A stretch of DNA of 64,000 nt, taken from NCBI RefSeq assembly GCF_923077115.1, contig NZ_CAKLPX010000003.1, forward strand, positions 1-64,000. Reading direction: 5' to 3'. The notes under the pieces are model-generated. The model was not told the origin of the DNA. It did no database searches and was given only the letters and a program-made list of their open reading frames with translations. Both the position numbers and the translations under genes were made by a program. This DNA comes from Sinobacterium norvegicum (GTDB lineage Bacteria > Pseudomonadota > Gammaproteobacteria > Pseudomonadales > Sinobacteriaceae). Below, in pieces: positions 26,322 to 37,278 of this stretch; positions within the stretch are counted from its first letter, which is position 1; each line of letters opens with the position of its first letter.

Positions 26322-27353
26322 TTACTTAGCCCCCTTGTTATGGCCATAGGTACGCGGCTGGCTCACGGTATCGATAAAGGGTGCGGCAAAGTTCATTAGC
26401 AAGACAGAGAAGGCAAAGGCGTCAGGGTAGTTACCCCAGGTGCGGATAATGTAAACCAAAATACCGATCAGAGCGCCATAAATAACACGGCCACGGAGGC
26501 TGACGGCGGAGGTCACTGGGTCGGTAATGATAAAGAAAGCCGCAAACATTGTTGCGCCAGTGGTTAAGTGGTAAAGCGGAGAACCGCCAGAGTTGGAGCT
26601 GCCGCCATCGTAAAAAATAGCGGCCATCAGTGCCAATGCCGATAACATTGCGACGGGGGCGTGCCAGGTGAATACTTTCTTGTAAAGTAAGTAGAGGCCG
26701 CCGGCGAGGAAGGCGATATTGACCCATTCCCAGCCCAAGCCGCCAACATGGCCAAACTGTGGGTTTGCCGCCCAGAGCTCATCGATGCTTAGCCCCTTGC
26801 TTTGCTTCATTACATCCAACGGTGTCGCCATGGTGATGCCATCGAAAGCAGGCATTAAGCCAAAATTGAGTTTAAAGGCCTCGATCAGTGTCGGTACGGT
26901 GCCATCAACCAGGGCGACTGGTGCGGCCCAGGAGGTCATCTGTACTGGAAAGGAAATTAACAGTACAACATAGGCTGCCATGGCAGGGTTGAACGGGTTA
27001 TAGCCCATGCCGCCGTAGAGCTGTTTACAGATAACAATAGCGAATGCCGTTCCCACTAATACCAGCCACCAAGGCGCGTAAGGTGGCAGTGCAATACCGA
27101 TTAAAAAAGCAGTAACCAGGGCGCTGCCATCGTTGAGGTAAAAGCCAACGGGGCGTTTTCGAATACTGAGGATAAGGGCTTCGCAGCTGAGGGCGACAAC
27201 CGAAGCCCAAAGAATATTCACCAGCGTGCCAAAACCAAAGAAATAAGTGAGAACGGCCACACCGGGTAGGGTGGCTAGAATCACCAATCGCATAAACTGG
27301 TTGGTACTGTTAGCGGCGTGTCCGTGCGGAGAGCTCGCTTTTAAAAAGGCCAT
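26322..27353 (-). CDS. rnfD: Rnf electron transport complex subunit D
   Basis: A 343-residue polytopic membrane protein of the NqrB/RnfD family. LTTGATMFAAFFIITDP is the covalent flavin site. YGGMGYNPFNPAMAAYV is a conserved loop. The frame is open to 27476 within rnfC, but the ATG at 27353 starts at MAFLKASSPH, the normal RnfD N-terminus, 13 bases after the rnfC stop. Confidence 0.94.
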   Translation of the reverse strand: MAFLKASSPHGHAANSTNQFMRLVILATLPGVAVLTYFFGFGTLVNILWASVVALSCEALILSIRKRPVGFYLNDGSALVTAFLIGIALPPYAPWWLVLVGTAFAIVICKQLYGGMGYNPFNPAMAAYVVLLISFPVQMTSWAAPVALVDGTVPTLIEAFKLNFGLMPAFDGITMATPLDVMKQSKGLSIDELWAANPQFGHVGGLGWEWVNIAFLAGGLYLLYKKVFTWHAPVAMLSALALMAAIFYDGGSSNSGGSPLYHLTTGATMFAAFFIITDPVTSAVSLRGRVIYGALIGILVYIIRTWGNYPDAFAFSVLLMNFAAPFIDTVSQPRTYGHNKGAK

Positions 27354-27366
27354 GTAATACTCGCTA

Positions 27367-28410
27367 TTATTCTGATTCTGCCAACGCCGCTTCAGCCTCG
27401 CGGAGTTTGCTTTGCAGTTTGTCGACACCGGCTTGGAAGGCTTCAAGCTTATCGGAGCCCTCAGCCTCGGCGGCACGTAATTTGTCTTCGGCCATGGTTA
27501 AGCGCTTGCGCAATTTGGCGACCTGTTGTTCCGGTGTTTCAGCGACACTGGCGCCTGCGCGCTTAGCCTGGGCCTTGGCGATAGCTGCGGCGACAGGGTC
27601 ATCATCAGCAGCAGCCTTAGGTGCTGTCGGTGCTTCGCTGGCTGGACGTGTCTTAGCCTGCTCAAGTTTGGCGGCGTCGAGCTTTTCTTGGCTCTTTTCG
27701 ACGCCGGTTTTGAAGGCGTCGATATTGTCGTTACCCTCAGCCTCGGCTGCAGCTAATTTTTGCTGTGCTTTGGCCAGTCGTGTTTCGAGCTTGGCGACCT
27801 TGTCGTCAATGCTTTCAGCGGTGGCCCCACCAGCACGTTTTGCCTGTGCCTTGGCGATGGCGGCGGCGACAGGGTCGCTTAAGTCGACACTGTTGTCTTC
27901 GACTGGCGCTGCTTTTTGCTCGGCGGCAACGGCGGCTCTGGCCTCGTCGACCTTGGCCTGACTCTTTTCAACACCTGTTTTAAAGGCATCGATATTGTCA
28001 TTACCGGCTTCGATGGCGGCGGCTAATTTGTTGTTGGCGTTTTCCAAGCGTTTTTCCAGTTTGGCCAGCTTGTCTTCGGCAGATTCTTCGCTGGCGCCGC
28101 CGGCGCGCTTATTCTGCGCCTTGGCAATGGCGGCGGCGACAGGGTCGCTTAAGTCGACGCTGTTGTCTTCGACTGGCGCTGCTTTTTGCTCGGCGGCAAC
28201 GGCGGCTCTGGCCTCGTCGACCTTGGCCTGACTCTTTTCAACACCTGTTTTAAAGGCGTCGATATTGTCATTACCGGCTTCGATGGCGGCGGCTAATTTG
28301 TTTTTGGCGTTGTCCAAGCGTTTCTCTAGCTTGGCCAGCTTATCCTCGGCAGATTCTTCGCTGGCACCACCGGCACGTTTGGCCTTGGCGCGTTCGATGG
28401 CATCCTGCAC
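27367..28410 (-). repeat. four tandem ~270-base coding repeats in the 3' part of rnfC
   Basis: Boundaries, taken at the recurring AGGGTC (GGGGTC at the right end), are 28411, 28141, 27871 and 27595. This gives two units of exactly 270 bases (28141-28410 and 27871-28140), one of 276 (27595-27870) and a final shortened unit (27367-27594). The first two are nearly identical over most of their length, pointing to recent duplication; the last two are diverged. Confidence 0.9.
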
Positions 28411-29982
28411 GGGGTCACCGGTCGTCGTGGCTTTCTTGGCGGCGGTGCGTGCCAGGGCGGCGGCGATAACGTCTGCCTTGCCGTCACTGCTCGGGGTTGC
28501 TTCAGCGCTTTGTGCTGCAGCGGCCTTCTTGGCGGCGGCTTCTTTGGCGGCGGCGGCACGGGCGGCGCGCTTGGCCTCTTTCTCGGCGTTGACCTGCTCA
28601 ATGCGGGCCTCGCGCGCTTCGAAGCGTTGCTTGGCGTGCTCTGATTTATCGGCCTCGGCCTTGGCAGTGCGAATTGCAGCCTTGGAGGCGCGGTAGTACT
28701 GCACCAGAGGGATATTACTGGGGCAGACATAGGTGCAGCAACCACACTCGATACAGTCGGCGAGATTGTGCTCCTCTAGTTTTTCATTTTCTTTGGCGCG
28801 GGAGAACCAGTAAAGCTGCTGCGGTAACAGACCAGCAGGGCAGGCATTGGCGCAGGTGCCGCATCGTATACAGGCCTGAGCCGGGGTCGGCGGTGCAATT
28901 TCAGCGGCGGTGGGTGCAAGAATGCAGTTGGTGGTTTTCACCACGGGCACATCGGTGTTATTGACCGCAATACCCATCATCGGGCCACCGATAATCAGCT
29001 GGGATGCCTGGCGAATATCGAAGGCACACTTTTCGAGCAAATAATTCGCCGGGGTGCCCAGTAGTACTTGATAGTTCTGCGGTGTCTCGATGGCTTCGCC
29101 GGTGACCGTGGTTATACGCTCAATCAGTGGTTCGCCGTGTGTGACGGCGCGATAAATAGCCGTGGCGGTGCCGATATTTTGCAGTACGACGCCAATGTCG
29201 GCGGGCAGCTTGCCACTGGGGACTTCTTTGCCGGTCAGTATTTGAATCAGCTGTTTTTCACCGCCCGAGGGATATTTGGTGGGCAAACTGACGACCTCGA
29301 TGGTGGTGTTCTGACAAGCCTGGCGCAGAATCTCAATAGCCTCGGGCTTGTTGTCCTCGATACCGATCAGGGTTTCGCTGGTTGGTGAAACCAGGTGCTG
29401 CAATATTTGCACGCCGGCGACGACCTGCTCGGCTCGCTCACGAATCAGCATGTCATCGGCGGTAATATACGGTTCGCATTCTGTGGCATTGATGATCAGT
29501 GTGGCAATGGGCTTGTCGGGGTGGCCGGCCAGCTTGATTGACGAGGGGAAACCCGCGCCGCCCATACCGGCAATGCCAGCATTACGAATGAGATTGAGTA
29601 GTTGCTGCTTATCGAGCTGGCGATAATCATCGACGCCCTGATGTTCTACCCATTCATCGGCACCATCGGTGTCGATAATAATGCAGGGGGCTTCTAAGCC
29701 CGAGAAATGCGTAATGGGTCGTGTTTCGATGGCGATAACCGTGCCGGAGGTAGAGGCGTGTACGGGCACAGAGACGAAGCCGTTGGCCTCGGCAATGACC
29801 TGTCCCTTCAAGACTCGCTCGCCAACGGTGACGATTGGTTTGGCCGGGGCGCCAATGTGTTGTGATAACGGCAGCACGATTTGTGCAGGAATACCGGCAT
29901 TTTTAATGGGATTTTTTAATGATTGGCTTTTATTCTCGGCGGGGTGAATGCCCCCCGGAATATCATAAATACGGCGGCTCAT
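27367..29982 (-). CDS. rnfC: Rnf electron transport complex subunit C with tandem-repeat tail
   Basis: An 871-residue cytoplasmic subunit that binds NADH/FMN and Fe-S clusters. The N-terminal ~450 residues hold the core: [13 protein letters not shown], and two 4Fe-4S motifs in [14 protein letters not shown] and [14 protein letters not shown]. After an Ala/Lys/Glu-rich linker, four ~90-residue repeats follow, each opening with [16 protein letters not shown] or a variant and predicted to form coiled-coil helices ([12 protein letters not shown]). The core is of normal length; the tail makes the protein far longer than average. It overlaps rnfB by four bases (ATGA). Confidence 0.94.
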   Translation of the reverse strand: MSRRIYDIPGGIHPAENKSQSLKNPIKNAGIPAQIVLPLSQHIGAPAKPIVTVGERVLKGQVIAEANGFVSVPVHASTSGTVIAIETRPITHFSGLEAPCIIIDTDGADEWVEHQGVDDYRQLDKQQLLNLIRNAGIAGMGGAGFPSSIKLAGHPDKPIATLIINATECEPYITADDMLIRERAEQVVAGVQILQHLVSPTSETLIGIEDNKPEAIEILRQACQNTTIEVVSLPTKYPSGGEKQLIQILTGKEVPSGKLPADIGVVLQNIGTATAIYRAVTHGEPLIERITTVTGEAIETPQNYQVLLGTPANYLLEKCAFDIRQASQLIIGGPMMGIAVNNTDVPVVKTTNCILAPTAAEIAPPTPAQACIRCGTCANACPAGLLPQQLYWFSRAKENEKLEEHNLADCIECGCCTYVCPSNIPLVQYYRASKAAIRTAKAEADKSEHAKQRFEAREARIEQVNAEKEAKRAARAAAAKEAAAKKAAAAQSAEATPSSDGKADVIAAALARTAAKKATTTGDPVQDAIERAKAKRAGGASEESAEDKLAKLEKRLDNAKNKLAAAIEAGNDNIDAFKTGVEKSQAKVDEARAAVAAEQKAAPVEDNSVDLSDPVAAAIAKAQNKRAGGASEESAEDKLAKLEKRLENANNKLAAAIEAGNDNIDAFKTGVEKSQAKVDEARAAVAAEQKAAPVEDNSVDLSDPVAAAIAKAQAKRAGGATAESIDDKVAKLETRLAKAQQKLAAAEAEGNDNIDAFKTGVEKSQEKLDAAKLEQAKTRPASEAPTAPKAAADDDPVAAAIAKAQAKRAGASVAETPEQQVAKLRKRLTMAEDKLRAAEAEGSDKLEAFQAGVDKLQSKLREAEAALAESE

Positions 29983-30593
29983 GCGGCAACATCTCCATGA
30001 GTAGGCGTTTTTCTATCGCTGGCAATAATGTCATAACCTTCGCCTGGAAGATCCCAGGCCCAGTTTTGGGTATTGATTGGTTGTGGCACCATGTCGATAC
30101 AGTCGACAGGGCAGGGCTCGACACACAGGTCGCAGCCGGTACATTCGCTGGTAATCACAGTATGCATTTGCTTGGCTGCACCGAGGATGGCGTCGACTGG
30201 GCAGGCCTGAATACACTTGGTACAGCCGATACATTCATCCTCGCGGATGTAGGCAAAGGTCTTGACCGCCTCGACACCGTGTTCAGCGTCGAGGGGCAGA
30301 GCTTCGACATCGAGTAAATCGGCCAGCTGGGCGATAACCGTCTCGCCACCGGGGGGACACTTGTTAATTAACTCGCCGTCAGCAATAGCCTCGGCATAAG
30401 GGCGACAACCGGGAAAGCCGCATTGTCCGCACTGGGTCTGCGGCAGGATCTCATTGATTTGCTCTGAGATGGGGTTGCCCTCGGTGGCAAACCGGACAGA
30501 GGCAAAACCGAGAATGGCGCCAAAGATAACGCCGAGCGAAACCAGGGCGACGAGAGCTGCAATAAACGGGTTGGCGGCGATAAGCTCTAACAT
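29979..30593 (-). CDS. rnfB: Rnf electron transport complex subunit B
   Basis: A 204-residue ferredoxin-like subunit with an N-terminal membrane anchor. A 4Fe-4S cluster site (C55, C58, C63, C79) lies in [16 protein letters not shown] and beyond. Two bacterial ferredoxin motifs follow: C121/C124/C127/C131 and C151/C154/C157/C161. It is the electron entry or exit module for ferredoxin. It overlaps rnfC by four bases. Confidence 0.95.
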   Translation of the reverse strand: MLELIAANPFIAALVALVSLGVIFGAILGFASVRFATEGNPISEQINEILPQTQCGQCGFPGCRPYAEAIADGELINKCPPGGETVIAQLADLLDVEALPLDAEHGVEAVKTFAYIREDECIGCTKCIQACPVDAILGAAKQMHTVITSECTGCDLCVEPCPVDCIDMVPQPINTQNWAWDLPGEGYDIIASDRKTPTHGDVAA

Positions 30594-30620
30594 GCTTACT
30601 CCTAAACTATAAATTCGGTA

Positions 30621-31199
30621 TTAAACAAGGCCGGCAAAGCCCATAAACGCCAGCGACATTAGGCCGGCCGTAATCATGCCAATAGAGGCGCCTTGGAAAG
30701 GTTCGGGCACGTCGGCAACGGTCAGCCTTTCTCGCATGGCGGCAAATAGAACCAAGACCAATGAGAAGCCAACGGCGGCGCCAAAGCCATACAGCGCCGA
30801 TTCGAGAAAGCTGTGTTGCTTGTTGATATTCAACAGGGCGACGCCCAGTACCGCACAGTTGGTGGTAATCAAGGGTAAAAACACCCCCAGTACCTTGTGT
30901 AAAAGTGGGCTGGTTTTGCGTACCACCATTTCGGTGAACTGAACCACCACGGCAATGACCAGAATAAAGGCGATGGTGCGCAGATATTCTAGGCCGAGTG
31001 GTACGAGGATATAGTTGAAGGTCAGGTAACTGCAGACCGAGGCGAGGGTCAGCACAAAGGTCGTCGCCGCCGACATACCAGTGGCGGTCTCCAGTTTATT
31101 GGAGACCCCCATAAAGGGACATAATCCCAAAAACTGCACCAGAACAAAGTTGTTCACCAGTACTGCGCCGACTAACAGCATTGCATAGTCTGCAATCAT
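30621..31199 (-). CDS. rnfA: Rnf electron transport complex subunit A
   Basis: A 192-residue membrane subunit with six hydrophobic segments. [19 protein letters not shown] and [17 protein letters not shown] are the conserved half-helix segments that hold the intramembrane Fe-S cluster with RnfE. It is the first gene of rnfABCDGE. A short inverted repeat CCGTTA-GTT-TAACGG (31230-31244) lies about 30 bases upstream of its start and may be part of its control region. Confidence 0.95.
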   Translation of the reverse strand: MIADYAMLLVGAVLVNNFVLVQFLGLCPFMGVSNKLETATGMSAATTFVLTLASVCSYLTFNYILVPLGLEYLRTIAFILVIAVVVQFTEMVVRKTSPLLHKVLGVFLPLITTNCAVLGVALLNINKQHSFLESALYGFGAAVGFSLVLVLFAAMRERLTVADVPEPFQGASIGMITAGLMSLAFMGFAGLV

Positions 31200-31281
31200 C
31201 GATCCATTCCAAAATAGAGTAACTAATAACCGTTAGTTTAACGGAGCTTGTTTTTATTGTCTTGGCCTTTTTGCATGACTT

Positions 31282-31300
31282 AGCCCTTTGCACAAGGGCT
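31282..31300 (-). terminator. possible metG terminator hairpin
   Basis: A seven-base-pair stem AGCCCTT/AAGGGCT with a five-base loop lies between metG and rnfA. The A-rich stretch GCAAAAAGG that follows on the - strand is not a T run, so termination is uncertain. Confidence 0.35.
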
Positions 31301-31365
31301 GAAGTGTTGCAGAGGCGATACCGTGGGGGTTAGCCAGCAGTATATTATATTTATTATTTATCGCT

Positions 31366-33408
31366 CTATGTAACCCGTAGGCCAGGTGTGGCGCCGCTGT
31401 GTGGCTCGAGTAAATAAATACCGTTGCCATCGGCCGCCGCCAAGACCATACCCTCTGACAGACCAAATTTCATCTTCCGAGGGGCCAAATTAGCCACCAT
31501 GACGGTGAGTCGGCCTTCCAAGTCTTCGGGTTGATACTGCGATTTGATGCCAGAGAATACCTGACGCGTATCGTCAAGGCCAATATCCAGGGTTAGTTTG
31601 AGCAATTTTTTTGCGCCCTCCACGTGTTCAGCCTTAACTATCTTGGCCACTCGCAGGTCGGTTTTGATGAAATCGTCGAAGCTGATCTCGGCGGCTAAAG
31701 GCTCGATGCTGCTGGCGGTTTTAGTCTTGGGCTTGTTCTTGCTTGCCGCTTTCTGCTCTTTGGCCAGCGCCTTTGCTTGGGCATCTACCATGGCGTCGAC
31801 CTTGTCTTTATCGACACGGGTCATCAGAGGTTTGAACTTGTTAATCTGGTGACTAAGCAGTGGCTGCTGATCCGTCGGCCAATCCAGGGGGGCGTTAAGA
31901 AAGGCAGCGGCTTTGGCGGCGGTGTTCGGTAGTACCGGTTTTAAGTAGGTAACAATCAGCTTAAATAGGTTGATGCACTGGCTGGCCACATCGATAACGG
32001 CCTGTTCCTTGCCCTCTGTCTTGGCCAGTTTCCACGGCTCACAGCTATCAAAATACTCGTTGGTAGCATCGGCAATAGCCATGATTTCACGCATCGCCTT
32101 GCTGTATTCACGGCTGGCGTAGTAAGCGGCGATTTCGCTGCCCTTGGCCACGGCATGCTCGAACAGCGCGGGGTTGTGTAGGGTGTCGGCCATCATGCCG
32201 TCATTGCCCTTGGTGATGAATTTGGCGCTGCGGCTGGCGATGTTGACAACTTTACCGACCAGATCCGAGTTGACGCGGGCGATGAAATCTTCGAGGTTTA
32301 AGTCGATGTCATCCACCTGTGATGTCAGTTTGGCGGCGAAGTAATAGCGCAGGTATTCGGGGTCTAAGTGGTCAAGATAGGTTCTGGCGGTGATAAACGT
32401 GCCGCGAGACTTGGACATCTTGGCGCCGTTGACGGTCAGAAATCCGTGGGCATAAACGGCTGTTGGTGTGCGGAAACCACTGGATTCCAGCATCGCCGGC
32501 CAGAACAGACCGTGGAAATTAATAATATCTTTGCCGATGAAGTGGTAGAGCTCGCTGGTGGCTTCTTTGCCCCAGTAATCATCGAAATTCACATTATTGT
32601 TATCGCAGTAATGCTTAAAACTGGCCATGTAGCCGATGGGGGCATCCAGCCAAACATAGAAGTATTTTCCGGGCTCTCCGGGAATTTCGAAGCCAAAATA
32701 GGGTGCGTCACGGGAAATGTCCCACTCCTGCAGCCCGGCCTCTAACCATTCGCCCAGTTTATTGGCGATTTGTGGCTGAAGTGTGCCACTGGTCGTCCAC
32801 TCCTTGAGCATGTCCTGGAATTCAGGCAGCTTGAAGAAGAAGTGGGTGGATTGTTTTTCCACTGGGGTGGCCCCGGAGATGGTGGAGAACGGATTGATCA
32901 GGTCGCGGGGGCTATAGGTGGCTGAGCACACTTCACAGTTGTCGCCGTATTGGTCTTCGGCCTTACACTTGGGGCAGGTGCCTTTAACATAGCGGTCGGC
33001 GAGGAAAATTTCTTTTTCCGGATCGAAGAGCTGGCTGATCTCGCGGCTGGCAATATGGCCGTTGTCACGCAGGCGGGTATAGATCTCGGCGCTGATCTCG
33101 CGGTTCTCTTCGCTGTGCGTCGAGTGATAGTTGTTGAATTCAACCAGGAAACCGTCCAAGTCGGCCATGTGCTCGCTGCGAATTTTCTCGATCAGCTGCT
33201 CAGGCGTAATGCCCTGCTGCTCTGCCTTGAGCATAATAGCGGTGCCGTGGGCGTCATCGGCGCAGACATACAGGCAGTTGTGTTGTTGCGCTTTCTGAAA
33301 ACGCACCCAAATATCAGTTTGGATTGTTTCCAGCAAATGGCCCAGATGAAGCGAACCATTGGCGTAGGGTAGGGCGCTGGTGACTAGGATATCTCTGCTG
33401 TCGGCCAT
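31366..33408 (-). CDS. metG: methionyl-tRNA synthetase
   Basis: A 680-residue class I aminoacyl-tRNA synthetase. HLGH (21-24) and KMSKS (330-334) are the ATP signature motifs, and zinc-binding cysteines lie at 145, 148, 158 and 161. The C-terminal ~105 residues form the Trbp111/EMAP-like tRNA-binding dimerisation domain (starting near [15 protein letters not shown]). The frame is open to 33465; the ATG at 33408 starts the conserved [17 protein letters not shown]. It is divergent from mrp, as in many gammaproteobacteria. Confidence 0.96.
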   Translation of the reverse strand: MADSRDILVTSALPYANGSLHLGHLLETIQTDIWVRFQKAQQHNCLYVCADDAHGTAIMLKAEQQGITPEQLIEKIRSEHMADLDGFLVEFNNYHSTHSEENREISAEIYTRLRDNGHIASREISQLFDPEKEIFLADRYVKGTCPKCKAEDQYGDNCEVCSATYSPRDLINPFSTISGATPVEKQSTHFFFKLPEFQDMLKEWTTSGTLQPQIANKLGEWLEAGLQEWDISRDAPYFGFEIPGEPGKYFYVWLDAPIGYMASFKHYCDNNNVNFDDYWGKEATSELYHFIGKDIINFHGLFWPAMLESSGFRTPTAVYAHGFLTVNGAKMSKSRGTFITARTYLDHLDPEYLRYYFAAKLTSQVDDIDLNLEDFIARVNSDLVGKVVNIASRSAKFITKGNDGMMADTLHNPALFEHAVAKGSEIAAYYASREYSKAMREIMAIADATNEYFDSCEPWKLAKTEGKEQAVIDVASQCINLFKLIVTYLKPVLPNTAAKAAAFLNAPLDWPTDQQPLLSHQINKFKPLMTRVDKDKVDAMVDAQAKALAKEQKAASKNKPKTKTASSIEPLAAEISFDDFIKTDLRVAKIVKAEHVEGAKKLLKLTLDIGLDDTRQVFSGIKSQYQPEDLEGRLTVMVANLAPRKMKFGLSEGMVLAAADGNGIYLLEPHSGATPGLRVT

Positions 33409-33733
33409 GAAAACTCTCGTGTCGTTGTGAGCGCCGATTGGTCTGGCAGCGCAAAAAATAAGCAATAAAGTCGCTTCGGCGGACGTTTTTGTCGGCGCTG
33501 GCGGGTATTACCATTGAAAACGGTTAAAAATTGCCGGCCATTTTAGCGGTACTGCAGCAAAAAATCACCTATTGGCTGTGGTGTCGTGGAAATTGAGTTG
33601 ACTTATTGGCCTCTGTTTCACATAGTTGCTCGCATTTTTGCCATAAGTCTATAAATTAAGACTTGAAGTTTCTAATTGTGAACCGATTTCTTGCAGTTTC
33701 TCGGGCCACGGATTTTCATTATACGGAGAAATT
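33409..33733. promoter_or_regulatory. divergent promoter region of metG and mrp
   Basis: About 325 bases between divergent genes with no gene-like frame. TTGCTC near 33626 and TATAAA near 33650 with an 18-base spacer could serve mrp. Nothing else specific is visible. Confidence 0.4.
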
Positions 33734-34831
33734 ATGACGGCATTGGATCAGGCATTTGTTGAGGCGGCATTAGAGCAATTGGCCGACCCTTATTTACATC
33801 GCGGTTTAGTAAGCAGTGGTGCGGTGAAGCATATCGATATTCGTGGTGACCAGGTCACGGTGACGATCATCTTGGGCTACCCCGCCGCGGGTATTAAGCA
33901 AAGTTTTAGTCAGTTGGTCACCGATACTCTGTTGCAGTTGCCAAATATTGAAACAGTGCGGGTGAATTTTGACTGGCAGGTGGATGTGGCGCAGGTGCAA
34001 TCTGAGGCGCAGCGCATCGATGGGGTAAAGAATATTATTGCCGTCGCCTCCGGCAAGGGCGGCGTCGGCAAGTCAACAACTTCCGTTAACCTGGCATTGG
34101 CACTGGCTGCCGAAGGTGCGAAAGTTGGTATTTTAGATGCCGATATCTATGGTCCCAGTCAGCAATTGATGCTGGGTATTGCCGATGGCACCCGCCCGCA
34201 ACAACACGGTGTGCAATTTATGCAGCCGATCTCAGCCTACGGTATTGCCAGTATGTCGATGGCGTATCTGGTCACCGAGAATACCCCAATGGTCTGGCGC
34301 GGGCCGATGGCCAGTGGTGCTCTAGTCCAGTTGTTAAGCCAGACAGCCTGGGGGGATATTGATTACTTGATTATCGATATGCCGCCGGGAACAGGGGATA
34401 TTCAGCTGACACTGGCGCAAAAAGTACCGGTAACCGGTGCGGTGATCGTGACCACACCTCAGGATATCGCGCTGCTGGATGCCAAGAAGGGCATCGAAAT
34501 GTTCCATAAGGTCGGCGTCCCCGTGCTCGGTGTGGTGGAGAACATGGCGGTGCATACCTGCAGTCAGTGTGGTCATAGCGAGCATATCTTCGGTGACGGC
34601 GGTGGTGAGCGTATCGCCGAGGAATACGGTGTTGAAATGATGGGTGCTCTGCCATTGAATTTAACCATTCGTCAGCAGACTGACGAGGGCAAGCCGAGTG
34701 TGGTGGCTGAGCCGGATGGCGACATTGCCGCTATTTATCGTGAGATCGCCCGTAAAATGGCGGCGCAGGTTTCTCTTAAGGCGATGGGCGGGGCGGCGAT
34801 CTTCCCCAATATTGAGATGACTAACGACTAA
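33734..34831 (+). CDS. apbC: Mrp/ApbC-type Fe-S cluster carrier ATPase
   Basis: A 365-residue P-loop NTPase that loads Fe-S clusters onto apo-proteins. It has an N-terminal MIP18/DUF59 domain (1-85), the deviant Walker A GKGGVGKS (107-114), and the C-x2-C cluster-binding pair C276/C279 in TCSQCGHSE. The length and domain order are normal. A strong terminator follows. Confidence 0.94.
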   Translation: MTALDQAFVEAALEQLADPYLHRGLVSSGAVKHIDIRGDQVTVTIILGYPAAGIKQSFSQLVTDTLLQLPNIETVRVNFDWQVDVAQVQSEAQRIDGVKNIIAVASGKGGVGKSTTSVNLALALAAEGAKVGILDADIYGPSQQLMLGIADGTRPQQHGVQFMQPISAYGIASMSMAYLVTENTPMVWRGPMASGALVQLLSQTAWGDIDYLIIDMPPGTGDIQLTLAQKVPVTGAVIVTTPQDIALLDAKKGIEMFHKVGVPVLGVVENMAVHTCSQCGHSEHIFGDGGGERIAEEYGVEMMGALPLNLTIRQQTDEGKPSVVAEPDGDIAAIYREIARKMAAQVSLKAMGGAAIFPNIEMTND

Positions 34832-34863
34832 CTAAACACATGTGTTGTTAGCGTGTTCAGCAG

Positions 34864-34892
34864 AAAAGCCTCATATTATGAGGCTTTTTTTT
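34864..34892 (+). terminator. rho-independent terminator of apbC
   Basis: AAAAGCCTCAT pairs with ATGAGGCTTTT around an ATT loop, ending in eight T. It lies about 35 bases after the apbC stop. Confidence 0.92.
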
Positions 34893-35008
34893 CGCCATTT
34901 TACTTACCCCCCCCCTAGCTTGAGTGGTTAGATCGTCGGGGATGTCCGGATATAATCACCAGTGGATTTATTTCGCGACAGATAACAAAAAAATATAAGG
35001 GATTATCG

Positions 35009-36496
35009 ATGGCTTTTTTTCGATGCGGCGTCATCATGCCGCTCTATAGAGTGGCGGCGTTGCTGTTACTTGCGGCTGTAAGTGGTTGTGATGATAATGG
35101 GCGGGATGCCGAGCAAGACGTGGCAAGCGCCCAATTGTCCCAGCTTATCACCGACCAGGGCTTGGTTGGCGACCCCACTGTCGGCAGAGTTTTGCCCAGT
35201 ATTAATGATGCCAAGGCTCAGCTGGGCAAGAAACTTTTTTTCACCAAGGCGCTGGGTGGCGATTCAGATGCGGCCTGTGTCAGCTGCCATCACCCGATGC
35301 TTGGTGGTGGTGATAATTTATCGCTGTCGATAGGTGTTGGGGCAGTAGATGCCGATTTACTGGGGCAGGGGCGCTTGCACAGCAGCACGGCGCCGCATTT
35401 TGACGGTGGCCCAACGGTGCCGCGCAATGCGCCAACCACATTCAATATAGCGTTGTGGGATGCGGTATTATTCCTCGATGGTCGGGTAGAGAGTGTCGGT
35501 AAAACAGCCCTGCTCAATGGCGCCGATGGTCTCGGCATCAGAACACCGGATGTCGCCTTTGGCGAGATAGACCCTGAGGCCGGCAATAATCTCACCGTCG
35601 CTCAGGCGCGCTTTCCCGTGACGTCAGCCGAGGAGATGCGGGGGTTTATCTTTGAGGCCGACAACGATAATCAAGCGGTGCGTCGGGGCCTGTCGCTTAA
35701 GTTGCAGGGGTTGGCCGGTTGGCCGGCGGAGTTTGCCGCCGTGTATGGCTCCGACGAGATTACCTATGCGCGCATTGCCGAGGCGATTGCTGCATATGAG
35801 AACTCACAGGTTTTTGTCGATACGCCTTGGCGAGCCTTTGTAGAGGGGGACAGCCAGGCGTTGAGTACTGCGGCGGTAGAAGGGGCATTGCTGTTCTTCC
35901 AGCCGGTCGATGAGGGAGGGGCCGGCTGCGGGGGTTGTCACAGTGGTGACTTCTTCACCGACGAGCAATTTCATGTGTTGGCGACACCGCAAATAGGTCG
36001 TGGCAAGGGCGATAGCAACGGTGTTACCGGCAACGATGACTTTGGTCGCTATCGGGAGACCGGTGAAGAACAGGATAAATACCGTTTTAGAACCCCGACA
36101 TTACTCAATGTTGCTGTGACTGGCCCCTGGGGTCACGCCGGTGCTTACACCTCATTGGCGGCCACGGTAGAGCATATGTTAGACCCAGAGCAGGCGGTGG
36201 CGAATTTTGACTTTGATCAGCTTGACCCATCGATACCGGTTGCCGACACCCTGATCAACACAGACTTTGCCCTGCAACAATTGTTGGCGCAGCGTCAAGC
36301 GGGGGTGGCAAAGGTGCAGCGCAAAGTTGCCTATAACGACGAGGATGTCGCCAACCTGGTGGCATTTTTGCAAGCGCTGACTGACCCCTGTGTAAATAAT
36401 CGGGCGTGTATGTCGCCTTGGATTGTCGAACCGGGCGAGACGGGACAGGATGATTTGGTATTGCTGGCAATCGATGCGGCTGGCGAGGGCTTGTAA
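35009..36496 (+). CDS. dihaem cytochrome c peroxidase/MauG-family lipoprotein
   Basis: A 495-residue exported protein. A signal peptide ends in a lipobox AVSGC (C27), suggesting an outer-membrane lipoprotein facing the periplasm. Two c-type haem sites are visible: CVSCH (C90, C93, H94) and CGGCH (C307, C310, H311). NAPTTFNIALWDAVLFLDGR and FRTPTLLNVAVTGPWGHAGAY are characteristic of the CcpA/MauG family. It may be a hydrogen peroxide reductase or a MauG-like oxidase. The start at 35009 has AAGGGA upstream; an ATG at 35036 is the alternative. It stands alone. Confidence 0.85.
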   Translation: MAFFRCGVIMPLYRVAALLLLAAVSGCDDNGRDAEQDVASAQLSQLITDQGLVGDPTVGRVLPSINDAKAQLGKKLFFTKALGGDSDAACVSCHHPMLGGGDNLSLSIGVGAVDADLLGQGRLHSSTAPHFDGGPTVPRNAPTTFNIALWDAVLFLDGRVESVGKTALLNGADGLGIRTPDVAFGEIDPEAGNNLTVAQARFPVTSAEEMRGFIFEADNDNQAVRRGLSLKLQGLAGWPAEFAAVYGSDEITYARIAEAIAAYENSQVFVDTPWRAFVEGDSQALSTAAVEGALLFFQPVDEGGAGCGGCHSGDFFTDEQFHVLATPQIGRGKGDSNGVTGNDDFGRYRETGEEQDKYRFRTPTLLNVAVTGPWGHAGAYTSLAATVEHMLDPEQAVANFDFDQLDPSIPVADTLINTDFALQQLLAQRQAGVAKVQRKVAYNDEDVANLVAFLQALTDPCVNNRACMSPWIVEPGETGQDDLVLLAIDAAGEGL

Positions 36497-36641
36497 GAGC
36501 TTTCGCCCAGCGCTCTGGGGAGTGATAATGGTGTAACATGTCAATCCGGATGTAGCTTTTGGTGACTGAAACCGCTATTATTTTCTGCTAATTTTTCAGA
36601 GCGCTGTCGTTGATCAGTGCTGAATGCCACGAGATGACGCT

Positions 36642-37211
36642 ATGAGTATTAAATCCGATAAATGGATTCGCCGTATGGCCGAAGAGCAGGACATGCTTAA
36701 CCCCTTCGAGCCTGGCCAAGTTCGCCATCACGAGGATGGTGAAAGACTGATTTCCTACGGAACTTCAAGTTACGGCTATGATGTCCGTTGCTCTAACGAA
36801 TTCAAAGTATTTACCAATATACACTCGGCTGTGGTCGATCCTAAGAACTTCGATGAGCAAGCCTTTGTCGATGTTAAGGGGGAATATTGTATTATTCCGC
36901 CTAACTCATTTGCTTTGGCGCGCACTGTTGAGTACTTCAAGATTCCGCGCAATGTACTGACGATTTGCCTGGGTAAATCGACTTACGCCCGTTGTGGCAT
37001 CATCGTTAACGTGACGCCGCTTGAGCCTGAGTGGGAAGGCCATGTCACCTTGGAATTCTCTAATACCACGACGCTGCCGGCGAAAATCTATGCCAACGAA
37101 GGTGTGGCGCAGATGTTGTTCTTTGAATCGGATGAGGTGTGTGAAACCAGCTACGCGGATCGTGCTGGCAAATACCAGGGGCAGACCGGTGTGACCTTAC
37201 CCAAGACCTAA
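36642..37211 (+). CDS. dcd: dCTP deaminase
   Basis: A 189-residue enzyme that deaminates dCTP to dUTP, the main source of dUMP for thymidylate. [20 protein letters not shown] and [20 protein letters not shown] are the core motifs; [28 protein letters not shown] carries the catalytic Glu. The frame is open to 36624, but the ATG at 36642 gives the canonical length. It converges on ilvH across a shared terminator. Confidence 0.95.
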   Translation: MSIKSDKWIRRMAEEQDMLNPFEPGQVRHHEDGERLISYGTSSYGYDVRCSNEFKVFTNIHSAVVDPKNFDEQAFVDVKGEYCIIPPNSFALARTVEYFKIPRNVLTICLGKSTYARCGIIVNVTPLEPEWEGHVTLEFSNTTTLPAKIYANEGVAQMLFFESDEVCETSYADRAGKYQGQTGVTLPKT

Positions 37212-37229
37212 ACGACCACAGGCAGACAT

Positions 37230-37257
37230 AAAAAAACCCGCAGCAGCGGGTTTTTTT
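37230..37257. terminator. bidirectional terminator between dcd and ilvH
   Basis: CCCGC and GCGGG form the stem around AGCA, with seven A before it and seven T after it, so it can work on both strands for the convergent dcd and ilvIH units. Confidence 0.9.
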
Positions 37258-37278
37258 ATGGTTGAGAAAAAGCCTGTC

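Noticed and set aside
27367-28410. Possible CRISPR-like or satellite array
   Set aside because: Units are ~270 bases, directly joined, in frame and part of the RnfC protein; there are no short repeats with variable spacers.
27407-28696. Several + strand open frames with repeated Ser/Ala-rich products
   Set aside because: They are antisense shadows of rnfC; their similarity to each other only reflects the coding repeats of rnfC.
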